From: Bacteroidales bacterium
GTDB lineage: Bacteria > Bacteroidota > Bacteroidia > Bacteroidales > FEN-979
Length of the DNA: 28,506 nucleotides
Assembly (NCBI GenBank): GCA_023231065.1
Contig: JALNWE010000039.1
Location: 1-28,506, forward strand
Direction: 5' to 3'
Under the pieces are notes generated by a model. That model saw only the letters and a list, made by a program, of their open reading frames with translations. It did not search any database and was not told where the DNA came from. Numbering within the stretch: position 1 is the stretch's first letter; each line of letters opens with the position of its first letter. The translations under genes and the position numbers were made by a program. Of the stretch, positions 16,101 to 23,803 are shown piece by piece.

Positions 16101-19100
16101 GAACCACCTATCTGCCCTTGTGGATCGATCCCACTACTACGGCTGACGGTCCGGTTGTATTTAAAGGTGAAGCCTTTACGACCAACTCAGGAACCATGGG
16201 ATTAGGGGTTACTTACCTGTCACAAGATCGCTGGGAAGCCCCGGTCACTTCAGGCAATGCCAACCTGACCAGCACCTTCCTCGGTATTGGCGATGTTGCC
16301 ATTGTCTCCGGAAACCAAATATTGAAAGCCGACGCAGCTGCAGGAGCTTATGGTGCAATCCCTTCGGTATCTGCTTTTGCAGAAGGGACGCCCAATACCT
16401 TGGTTACTACCGGAGCTCAGATTCCTACAGCCGCCTACAGTGGCTATTTTGCCTATGGAACGCTGACTTCCTGTCCCTTACCCACAGCACAGCCTACTGA
16501 CTTTTCAGCCCAGTATATCTATGCCACCGGATTTGAGGGATCTTTTACCCCTGCCTCCCCTGGTTCCAGTAATTATCTGGTCGTAAGGTATCCGGGTGGA
16601 AGTGAAGTGACCCCACCGGTTGATTATACAAGCTATACCGTGGGCGGTGCCCTGGGACTTGGTACGGTAAGATCCATCAGCAATGCCACTGCCTTCTCAG
16701 AAACAGGACTGACTGCAGGATCAAATTATGACTATTATGTTTATAGTTATAACAACCTTGGCTGTTATGGCCCGGTTTACCTGACCACCACGCCACTGAT
16801 AGCCCAAGTGTTTACCTGTGTCGAGGCCATCGGCGTTCCGGGAACCCCTACCGGTTCAAACATTGCCGCTACCGGATTTACAGCTAGCTGGACAGCTTCC
16901 AGCTCGGAAGGAGCAGTTTATTTACTGGATGTTTCTACAGTTTCAGACTTTTCAAGTTATCTCGCAGGATATGAACATACTAACGTGGGTTCGGTCCTCT
17001 CCTTCCCGATCACAGGATTGACTTCCAATACCGTTTATTATACCCGTGTCAGGGCTTACGTGGCTGGAGTTTGTTACAGTGCCTATTCAGGAACACTTAC
17101 AATCACCACACGGTGCCAGGCCGTTACAACATTCCCTTACACCGAAAGCTTTGGACCAACCTTCAGTTGCTGGTCAGCGGAGGAAGCAGTAACCGGAGCT
17201 GGCCGCCATTGGGCACCCATCACGACCGATGGTACCCATGGTGTTACAGGACCCCAATCAGGAACCCACTTTGCTTACCTGTATGTTTACATGGCAAGTT
17301 CCACTTACAACCCATATTACCTGGTTTCTCCTGACTTTCAGTTAGGCGCTACTCCCCGCCAGATCAGTTATTATTATTACCTGGGGGCCGAAGGGTACAC
17401 GACAACTCCTGTACCGTTGACCGTACAGATCAGCACCGATAACGGAGGTACCTGGAATGACCTGTTTGCCCATACCACAGCCAATTCGACCTTTGGTACT
17501 TCCAACGCGTTGACCTGGTGGACGCAAAATACAGTGAACCTTGGCGCTTATGTCAACCAGACCGTAAGATTCCGCTTTTCAGCCAACTCGAATTATGGAA
17601 GCGGTTTCTGCGACCAGGGATTGGATGAAATCGTGATCAGCGATGCACCCGCCTGCCCTCCACCTAATGGCCTGACCGCGACTCCCACAAGTTTGACAGA
17701 AGCCGACCTTGGCTGGACAAGTACAGCCCCGGCCTGGGAATACCAGTATGGTGCCGAAGGTTATACTCCCACACCTACCGGTACTGCGACCACAAGCAAT
17801 CCTGTACACATTACCGGCCTGACCCCGTTTACGACATACGATTTCTATGTCAGATCCAACTGCGGAGGCCAGTACAGCGCTTGGTCGGGTCCAAAAACAT
17901 TCACCATCGATTACTGTACACCGGCTCCCACCTCTGTGGATAACAACGGGATTACCAACGTGACCTTCGGAACCATCAACAACACACCAGCGGTTCTACC
18001 GATCCCCGGCAACTATGGTGATTTTTCAACCTTGGTGACCGATGTTCATCAGAGTTCCACAGTGCCTATCGCCATTACGTTTGAAACCGGGTACACTTAT
18101 AATACCATGATCTGGATCGATTGGAATAATGACCTCGATTTCACCGATCCCGGAGATTCAGTCTATTCAGGCATTTCCACGTCAGCCAGCCCGACCACCC
18201 TGGAAGGATCCTTCGCGGTACCGGCAGATGCACTGTTGGGGAACCACCGGCTGAGGATCGGGGCAGCAGATTCAGATTATCCCGATCCCTGCTATACCGG
18301 ATCCTATGGTATATTCCATGATTATACGATAAATGTCGTGGAACCTTTACCCTCAGGAACTTTGCAAGGCCATGTTTACGATCCTTCGGGTGAGGAAGTC
18401 ATCGACAATGCCACAGTCAGTTTCAGCACGTTCAGCACAACGACCGACATCAACGGGTTTTACCAGTTCCTCAATGTTCCGGTCGGAACTTACGATGTTT
18501 CCTGTTCAAAAACGGGATATATAACCGGCACAGCCGCGGGCGTTGTGGTGAACCTTAATCAAACAACCACACGGAATTTCAACCTGCAATATCAGTTGGA
18601 TCCGCCCCATGGTCTTCGTGCAGAGGTACAAGATGGCGACAATGTTCACCTGTCCTGGCAGGCACCTGCAGATAATCAGTACATTCATTGGGACGACGGA
18701 ACACCAGTTCACAGCATCGGCTCATCTGCTGCTTCAAGTTTTGAAGCCGTTGTACGGTTTCCGGTGGCCGACCTGAACCAATATGATGGAATGTACCTGT
18801 CCTCCATCCGTTTTTTCGCTACAACCTATGTTGCTAATGCATGGGAATTAGTGATTTACCAAGGAGAGAATCCTCCTACGCTGATCTATTCACAACCCAT
18901 CGATGCCGTTAATGCCGGAGCCTGGAATGAAATCGAACTGACCACTCCCCTTCAGATTGACGGAACCCAGGGACTGTGGTTTGGATATTATGTCGATTAC
19001 AATGACGCAATGTACCCTGCCGCAACAGATGCCGGTCCTGCAGTTGCAGGAATGAACTGGATCTATGACGGTAGTACATGGTCGCTGATGGAAGACCTTC

Positions 19101-20797
19101 CTTTGAATTATAACTGGAATATTCAAGGTTGGGTGACCAACACAACCGGTGCAAAAATGTTGCTCTCCTCCAAACCGGTACAACAACCGGTTGATCAAAA
19201 GCAATGGAAGGGTAACGTCAGAGAACTCGTCGCCATTTCCCTTAATGACTCAGACTTGTCCGCCGGATTGAAGGCCCCCAAAGCGTCTGATGCATGGCCT
19301 GCAAACGGGTATAACGTGTTTCGCGATGGGGTCAAACTCAATACCACCGGATTGGTGACTAACCTTTACTATGATGATCTGGGTCTTGATCCCAATACCT
19401 ACCTTTATACAGTGAAGGCTGTCTATCCGATGGGTGAATCTCCACAAGCAACAGGACCCGTTGAGGTGACCATTTTATCCTGCCCGGCACCTACTGCATT
19501 GAGAACTTCGGAAATAGGAACAGATTATGCCATCCTTGTATGGACTTCACTGGAAACTTTGTTCAATATCGAATGGGGGCCGACCGGATTTACGCCCGGA
19601 ACAGGAACCCTGATTACCGGGGTTACCTATCCCTATACATTGAATTCATTGGATCCCAATACCTCCTATGATTTTTATGTACAAACTGATTGCGGTGCAG
19701 AACAAAGTCCTTTCGCCGGCCCGCATACCTTCACAACCCGCTGCGCGATAGCTGAAACACCATTCACAGAGGACTTCGAAGCAGATCTTTTCTTCCCGAC
19801 ATGCTGGAGCGGTACCATCACCAGTCCACGCTGGCTCCGGTCAACAGCCTGCAGTGGTTACGGAATTGGAACTGCCTCGGCAATTGCCAATTTCTTCGGT
19901 ATCTCATCCGCAACCCCGTTCGATCTTATCACCTTTGAATTCGATGCAAGCGGATTGAACAGCCCTCAGTTGAAATTCGATTATGCCTACGCAACATACA
20001 GCGGAGAGTTGGATGAAATGGATATATACACATCCACAGATGCCGGAGCAACCTGGAATCTCTTGTTGGCCATGCCTGGCGGAGAGGACGGGATTCTCAA
20101 TACCGGAGGCGTTGTCTCCACTGCCTTTGTCCCCCTTGAAACCGAATGGGCAACACAGACCCTGGAACTTCCCGAGGGAACAAACATGATCAAATTTACT
20201 GCGACCAGCGCTTATGGTAACAACCTCTACCTTGACAACGTGAAAGTTCAGGCTATCACCGTTCCTGAGAACCTCACCGTTCAAAATGAAACGGTTAGTG
20301 GTGAAAACTGCTACAACGCCACACAAACCATCACCGTTGCAGGCGGGGAAACCACCTTCCTCGTCGAAGCCACCGGCTCCGCTACCTTCATCGCAGGCCA
20401 AAACATCCTCTTCCTGCCGGGAACCAAAGTATTAGCCGGCGGATACCTCCATGGGTACATCGCTCCGGGTGGGCCCTTCTGCGGTGCAGCAGCCAGCACC
20501 ATGGTTACCAAAACCGTTGAAGCCGTTGAAGAAATACCGGCTATCCAATCCGGCGAATTCTTCACCGTCTATCCTAACCCGACCAACGACAAGTTCTATC
20601 TTGAACTCGATCCTTCTTACAGGGATGCCAACATCATCGTCCATATCTATGGTATGGTTGGCGGACTGGTACAGAAAGAACAACTCACGGGCAACAACCG
20701 CTACGAGTTCTCACTCAGCGGCAAAAACTCCGGAGTTTACTTCATCCGCGTTATGGCTGGCGATCGTCTTGAAACAAAGAAGATCATCAAGAAGTAA
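13199..20797 (+). CDS. Giant multidomain secreted protein with T9SS C-terminal sorting domain
   Basis: This 2532-residue protein has a signal peptide (1-20, cleavage after SWA). Domains as read: an N-terminal beta domain with QANGWITLGG near 75-85; a fibronectin-III-like module with YLVVR (239-342); a long Thr/Ser/Asn-rich region of NGTL-type beta-helix-like repeats (about 350-1090); a second copy of the YLVVR module (1096-1200); a fibronectin-III domain (about 1214-1305); a MAM- or jelly-roll-like domain (1306-1482); another fibronectin-III domain (1485-1570); a GEVED-type domain with WIDWN at 1639-1643; a carboxypeptidase-regulatory-like domain (1721-1800); a beta-sandwich (about 1810-1980); two fibronectin-III domains (to 2180); a second MAM-like domain (2181-2353); an FLPGTKV module; and a type A T9SS tail (2455-2532) with YPNP at 2458-2461. 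No catalytic domain is visible. I infer a cell-surface or released adhesin. The ATG follows an A-rich stretch and a terminator follows the stop. Confidence 0.93.
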   Translation: MKKQFTLLIILLLWAGSSWAQVSKYAFASSVGTFTPLATETILWSGTFDDNSSTAITIPAFTVDGVPYTTMFVQANGWITLGGTSISSSYVPISNSTSYPVVIAPFGKDLENADAGTPKISYNVNDGGDIVVQWQDVHRYNSSTDAERISFQIRLLPTTGQIEFLYGETIVCGTTTGTMQVGLRGSTNAIFTNRTTTTDWTATTKGTLNTDACSWTTTVMPPVGLTFIFTPPSPCVTPLVQPTTLLLTPALTSIAGSFTAAAGVDDYLVVRSLNASLTADPVNGTSYPVGSALGGGIVDYYGTGTTFTSSGLPVNTHYYYFIFSANDGTCSGGPLYLTTSPLTGSSTTLAPGSITSAADGPWSATTTWTGGVVPTASDNVIIDHNVNVDAATCACFDLTINTTKTLACTGTTGVLTVAGDLTNNGTLDFYVDASNYAGLTFTSPTTNTFTSPAAKGATDLNTLTINKGTSFTYILDMNLSALTIKGLNTAAVGFLTLTNGTLKISGNYAFDGKVFTSTGYSIPASTGFWLNNPNFTVNAQTASPSVAGLLRITNGTLNVGTAAGNSMTFSSGCTVFIEGGAINTAGRFAVSSASNVVNYTQIGGVVTVCTVGNTSSTYASFDLGTATTSSANLVGGSIVVQLASTASSGPRDFRGLPTGAAPTDYTGTTLYLGNASTPASVQTYYLGGRVPPMVITTTTAIHKIALNSTVYYHGNLTIPEGSDLNLNGYGFWCKGNVVNNSTITGTTSSSRFDFAGQMFGDTPAAQTYTGTGYFGPSATLTTNMSLGINNSNGVTFNGPVNVYRVNLFCGAVTNSGNITIGNGATLASYVQIGVNGNTRTGGSFDASPGFNLGTGTYTVLYEPEIAARTTGFEIPVSRTITNLSINNANGVTLNGGTLNLDAAGVLTMTTGLLNTSATNLLVLNNTGTAVSGGSSTSFVNGPLSRTFAASRTAAGTFTTATLFPVGKGTTYLPLWIDPTTTADGPVVFKGEAFTTNSGTMGLGVTYLSQDRWEAPVTSGNANLTSTFLGIGDVAIVSGNQILKADAAAGAYGAIPSVSAFAEGTPNTLVTTGAQIPTAAYSGYFAYGTLTSCPLPTAQPTDFSAQYIYATGFEGSFTPASPGSSNYLVVRYPGGSEVTPPVDYTSYTVGGALGLGTVRSISNATAFSETGLTAGSNYDYYVYSYNNLGCYGPVYLTTTPLIAQVFTCVEAIGVPGTPTGSNIAATGFTASWTASSSEGAVYLLDVSTVSDFSSYLAGYEHTNVGSVLSFPITGLTSNTVYYTRVRAYVAGVCYSAYSGTLTITTRCQAVTTFPYTESFGPTFSCWSAEEAVTGAGRHWAPITTDGTHGVTGPQSGTHFAYLYVYMASSTYNPYYLVSPDFQLGATPRQISYYYYLGAEGYTTTPVPLTVQISTDNGGTWNDLFAHTTANSTFGTSNALTWWTQNTVNLGAYVNQTVRFRFSANSNYGSGFCDQGLDEIVISDAPACPPPNGLTATPTSLTEADLGWTSTAPAWEYQYGAEGYTPTPTGTATTSNPVHITGLTPFTTYDFYVRSNCGGQYSAWSGPKTFTIDYCTPAPTSVDNNGITNVTFGTINNTPAVLPIPGNYGDFSTLVTDVHQSSTVPIAITFETGYTYNTMIWIDWNNDLDFTDPGDSVYSGISTSASPTTLEGSFAVPADALLGNHRLRIGAADSDYPDPCYTGSYGIFHDYTINVVEPLPSGTLQGHVYDPSGEEVIDNATVSFSTFSTTTDINGFYQFLNVPVGTYDVSCSKTGYITGTAAGVVVNLNQTTTRNFNLQYQLDPPHGLRAEVQDGDNVHLSWQAPADNQYIHWDDGTPVHSIGSSAASSFEAVVRFPVADLNQYDGMYLSSIRFFATTYVANAWELVIYQGENPPTLIYSQPIDAVNAGAWNEIELTTPLQIDGTQGLWFGYYVDYNDAMYPAATDAGPAVAGMNWIYDGSTWSLMEDLPLNYNWNIQGWVTNTTGAKMLLSSKPVQQPVDQKQWKGNVRELVAISLNDSDLSAGLKAPKASDAWPANGYNVFRDGVKLNTTGLVTNLYYDDLGLDPNTYLYTVKAVYPMGESPQATGPVEVTILSCPAPTALRTSEIGTDYAILVWTSLETLFNIEWGPTGFTPGTGTLITGVTYPYTLNSLDPNTSYDFYVQTDCGAEQSPFAGPHTFTTRCAIAETPFTEDFEADLFFPTCWSGTITSPRWLRSTACSGYGIGTASAIANFFGISSATPFDLITFEFDASGLNSPQLKFDYAYATYSGELDEMDIYTSTDAGATWNLLLAMPGGEDGILNTGGVVSTAFVPLETEWATQTLELPEGTNMIKFTATSAYGNNLYLDNVKVQAITVPENLTVQNETVSGENCYNATQTITVAGGETTFLVEATGSATFIAGQNILFLPGTKVLAGGYLHGYIAPGGPFCGAAASTMVTKTVEAVEEIPAIQSGEFFTVYPNPTNDKFYLELDPSYRDANIIVHIYGMVGGLVQKEQLTGNNRYEFSLSGKNSGVYFIRVMAGDRLETKKIIKK

Positions 20798-20818
20798 CGG
20801 CTTCACTTATTAACATGC

Positions 20819-20847
20819 AAGAGGCCGCCTTTTCGGGCGGCCTCTTT
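20819..20847 (+). terminator. Rho-independent terminator of the large secreted protein gene
   Basis: An 11-bp stem (20819-20829 with 20836-20846, core GAGGCCGCC) closes a TTTTCG loop and runs into TTTAATT. It begins 22 nt after the stop codon. The converging small exported-protein gene stops at 20875, so the hairpin may also serve it, although the T tract is poor on that strand. Confidence 0.85.
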
Positions 20848-20874
20848 AATTAAAAAGCGGATGATATATGGAGT

Positions 20875-21294
20875 TTAAACAGGGTCGCTGAAATCAGCTT
20901 CAGAGGGATTTACCGGAGCTAATAAAAAAATATTGGATGATAAATCCGGGTCATTATCGGTAAAATCAGCTTCAGCAGGGACTTTCGGTTCCAACTGCCT
21001 GATCCATACCTGATCATCATACGATGGGACTACTTCGAATGATGCTTCCTTTGGGGTAACCGGGGCAAAATCCATGATATTCAAAATTTTTTCAGGAGAT
21101 TTATCCATTGTCAGGAATTCCATCGGACCCTCTTCAAAAGTAGCCTCTTTTGGGGTGACCGGCATCAGGGAACAGAATGTCCCCGTTCCGGCCAGATCAG
21201 AATAAACACTGTTTGCAGCAAAAGTTTGAAAACCCATGAGCAAGGCAAAAAGTGGGAAACTTATTAAGGAAATCATATTTTTTATAGTTTTCAT
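20875..21294 (-). CDS. Small exported protein with four PVxPxEAxF repeats, family not recognised
   Basis: This 139-residue protein has a classical signal peptide (MKTIKNMISLISFPLFALLM, cleavage near residue 27 after TFAA). The frame is open to an ATG at 21372, but only the ATG at 21294 puts the basic n-region next to the hydrophobic core. The mature part is acidic and carries four copies of a 13-residue motif: LMPVTPKEATFEE (43-55), FAPVTPKEASFEV (76-88), LEPKVPAEADFTD (101-113) and LAPVNPSEADFSD (125-137), separated by 11-20 variable residues. The consensus is [LF]xPxxPxEA[TSD]F. It has one cysteine, no lipobox and no T9SS tail, so it is probably periplasmic or released. It converges on the giant secreted protein gene and has its own candidate -7 boxes. 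I do not recognise a family or function. Confidence 0.78.
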   Translation of the reverse strand: MKTIKNMISLISFPLFALLMGFQTFAANSVYSDLAGTGTFCSLMPVTPKEATFEEGPMEFLTMDKSPEKILNIMDFAPVTPKEASFEVVPSYDDQVWIRQLEPKVPAEADFTDNDPDLSSNIFLLAPVNPSEADFSDPV

Positions 21295-21394
21295 AATTGG
21301 TTGTTTTTTTGTTTTATTGATCATAAGACGGGTTATTGATTGTAATGTTACACCGCCGAAATTATTTAACATTTATTTAACAAATGATTGATAA

Positions 21395-21417
21395 CAAATA
21401 TATTAAATGCAAATTTA
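21395..21417 (-). promoter_or_regulatory. Two candidate -7 boxes upstream of the small exported protein
   Basis: TATATTTG (21402-21395) and TAAATTTG (21417-21410) both match TAnnTTTG on the - strand. Either would give a leader of roughly 95-110 nt. Neither has a clear -33 element, and the region is AT-rich, so chance matches are possible. Confidence 0.4.
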
Positions 21418-21556
21418 CAGGTTTATTAAGACTAAATATAAAGTAAATCGACCAAAATAGAATTGCTCCCGACGAACGCCGGAAAAACCCCGATAAAAGG
21501 AATTATTCAGGGTTGATGGAAGATAAGAGATGGGAGATGGGGGGCCTTGTTGCTTG

Positions 21557-23755
21557 TTAAAGGTAGTCCTGGAAGTACTGCACCATCTTCTGGTTCAGGT
21601 GGACGCGGTCTTTTCCGCGTACATTGTGTTCATGGCCCGGATAGATGAAATAATCGACAGGTTTGCCTTCATCCACACACTTTTTAAGGAACATCAGGGA
21701 GTTTTGCGGAACGACAGTTTCATCCTGATAATCATGAATGATCAACAATTTTCCCTGAAGATTTTTTATATAATTCAGTAAACAAGCATTGTTATAGCCT
21801 TCGGGATTTTGTTCAGGCGTATCCATATATCGTTCCCCATACATCACTTCATAATATTTCCAGTCGATAACAGGGCCCCCGCAAACGGCTACTTTAAAGC
21901 TCCCGGGTTGTTTCAGGAACATCGCGATGGTCATAAACCCCCCGTAACTCCAGCCGTTGATGCCGATACGGGTGGAATCCACATAGGACAAGGATTTAAG
22001 ATACCTGACGCCAACCATCTGATCTTCCAGCTCTTTATCGCCAAGATGTCGGAAAATGGCTTGTTCAAAATCCCGGCCACGATTGGATGTTCCCCGGTTA
22101 TCAAGGGTAAACACAACATACCCAAGATCGGCTAAATAATTCAGGAACAAACCTCCGCCCCCCAGCCATGAGTCGGTAACCATCTGTGAATGAGGCCCGC
22201 CATAGACATAAATAATAACAGGGTACTTTTTGTTAGAATCAAAGTTTGCTGGTTTGATCAGGCGGCAGTATAGATCAATATTATCCTTGTCCTGAAGGGT
22301 GAAGATTGAAGTCTTTCCCAGGTTATATTCCTTTAATGGATTTTCATCTGCTGATAACACACGGATCGGTTTTCCTTTAGCATCAAGCAAACTGATCTGG
22401 CGGGCGATCGCTTGAGATGAATAAACATCGAGGATATACCGGCCATCATCCGCGACCTTCGCTTCGTGTGTGCCGCGTAAGGAAGTGACAGGGACGAGGA
22501 TGCCTTTTTTCAGATCAACTGCATATAACTGACAACCAATGGGATTGTCCTTGTTACAGAGGAAGAAAGCCCTGCCGTTGCCTTCATCGATTTTTTTGAA
22601 GTCAAGTACTTCCCAGGATCCGGATGTGAGTTGTTTCAGTAATTTTCCTTCGGAAGTGTAAAGGTACAAATGATTAAATCCATCGCGCCGGCTTTCCCAG
22701 ATGAATTGCCCGGGATCAAGGTTCAGAAAATGAGGGCCTTGTTGCGGTTCCACGTAAGCTTCATTTTTTTCTTCAAACAAAGTCTTGATGAAACGGCCTG
22801 TCTGTGCATCATATTTATTGAGCCACAAGTGATCCTGATCCCTGTTGAGACAGGCAATATAGATGAACTTTTCGTCGGGGGACCAGGTGATGTTGGTCAG
22901 ATAATCGATCGCGGATGACGGATGACGGATCCCTTTTAAATCATAAACGGTAGGTTGTAAGTTGTAAATTCCAGCAGAATCAGTCTGGAGATAAATTGTA
23001 TTTCCGCTTTCAGGATGGTAAACCCCCACTGTCACTTTGTGGCTTGTCATCCCGGCCATGGGGTATTTGACTGGGGCCATAAGCGCTGGACGCGGTGTGA
23101 TATCGACCAACGGATAATCGGCGACCATGGTTTCATCCATCCGGTAAAAAGCTAATAAGTTGCCTTTGGGTGACCAGAATGTTCCTTTGTCAATACCAAA
23201 TTCATTGCGGTGTACCCTTTCCGAGCCATAGAGAATGCCCTTGTTTGCTTCCTTACTAATGGCTGTCTCCTTTTCCCCATCTGAAATATACAGGTTGTTT
23301 TCTTTGGTGTAAGCTACGCGGAATGTCGTCTTGTCGATATCGGTATTTTCGGCTGCTTTGTCCCAGGTATTCACCCGCGTAATATTGTTTTTTAACAGGT
23401 CCCCCACGTATAGTCCGGAATTCAGGATAAAACAATACCTGGCAGGGTCCAGGAAAGTAACCGCCGGAAATTTTTTCGCGCTATCCTGTCTTTCTGAAGT
23501 TAAAATTTTATTCAAATCGGCTAAGCGGAGGATTGTATCGCATACCGGAGATTCTGCAGTTCCTTGAATAAGGCTGTTTCTAGCCACGTAAACATAACGG
23601 GAAGAACCCGGGACCCATTGTAACTGGCTAAGGTTGGCAGCGTTCAGTTTCGGGTTCATGTAAGAAGCATCTTCGATGGTCAGAAGTTTCGTTTGCCCCA
23701 TTCCAAGGAAAGGAAAGGTGAAAGCAAACAGCAATGGCAGATAGAATTTATGCAT
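21557..23755 (-). CDS. Exported S9 family peptidase (dipeptidyl-peptidase IV-like)
   Basis: This is a 732-residue serine exopeptidase with a signal peptide (about 1-20), an eight-bladed beta-propeller region (about 40-490) and a C-terminal alpha/beta hydrolase domain. The nucleophile S603 lies in GWSYGGFM, with D678 in IHDYQDETVV and H710 in YPGHEHNV completing the triad. In dipeptidyl-peptidase IV a Glu-Glu pair in the propeller anchors the substrate amino terminus. At that place this protein has N184-E185 (HRNEFGIDKGTFWSP), so specificity may differ. The frame extends to a TTG at 23764, but the ATG at 23755 is taken. It would trim peptides in the periplasm or at the cell surface for amino-acid use. 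It starts 48 nt after the ether-lipid synthase stop codon with no clear promoter between, so it is probably last in that operon. Confidence 0.92.
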   Translation of the reverse strand: MHKFYLPLLFAFTFPFLGMGQTKLLTIEDASYMNPKLNAANLSQLQWVPGSSRYVYVARNSLIQGTAESPVCDTILRLADLNKILTSERQDSAKKFPAVTFLDPARYCFILNSGLYVGDLLKNNITRVNTWDKAAENTDIDKTTFRVAYTKENNLYISDGEKETAISKEANKGILYGSERVHRNEFGIDKGTFWSPKGNLLAFYRMDETMVADYPLVDITPRPALMAPVKYPMAGMTSHKVTVGVYHPESGNTIYLQTDSAGIYNLQPTVYDLKGIRHPSSAIDYLTNITWSPDEKFIYIACLNRDQDHLWLNKYDAQTGRFIKTLFEEKNEAYVEPQQGPHFLNLDPGQFIWESRRDGFNHLYLYTSEGKLLKQLTSGSWEVLDFKKIDEGNGRAFFLCNKDNPIGCQLYAVDLKKGILVPVTSLRGTHEAKVADDGRYILDVYSSQAIARQISLLDAKGKPIRVLSADENPLKEYNLGKTSIFTLQDKDNIDLYCRLIKPANFDSNKKYPVIIYVYGGPHSQMVTDSWLGGGGLFLNYLADLGYVVFTLDNRGTSNRGRDFEQAIFRHLGDKELEDQMVGVRYLKSLSYVDSTRIGINGWSYGGFMTIAMFLKQPGSFKVAVCGGPVIDWKYYEVMYGERYMDTPEQNPEGYNNACLLNYIKNLQGKLLIIHDYQDETVVPQNSLMFLKKCVDEGKPVDYFIYPGHEHNVRGKDRVHLNQKMVQYFQDYL

Positions 23756-23803
23756 AAAGTTCAATTTAAACTTGAATATTTTATATGATTTAATCCGGTA
23801 CCG

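Noticed and set aside
21295..21372. N-terminal extension of the small exported protein to an ATG at 21372.
   Set aside because: It would put 26 residues of poor composition before a signal peptide that is complete from the ATG at 21294.
23756..23764. TTG start that would lengthen the S9 peptidase by three codons.
   Set aside because: The ATG at 23755 directly precedes a normal signal peptide, so the TTG adds nothing.
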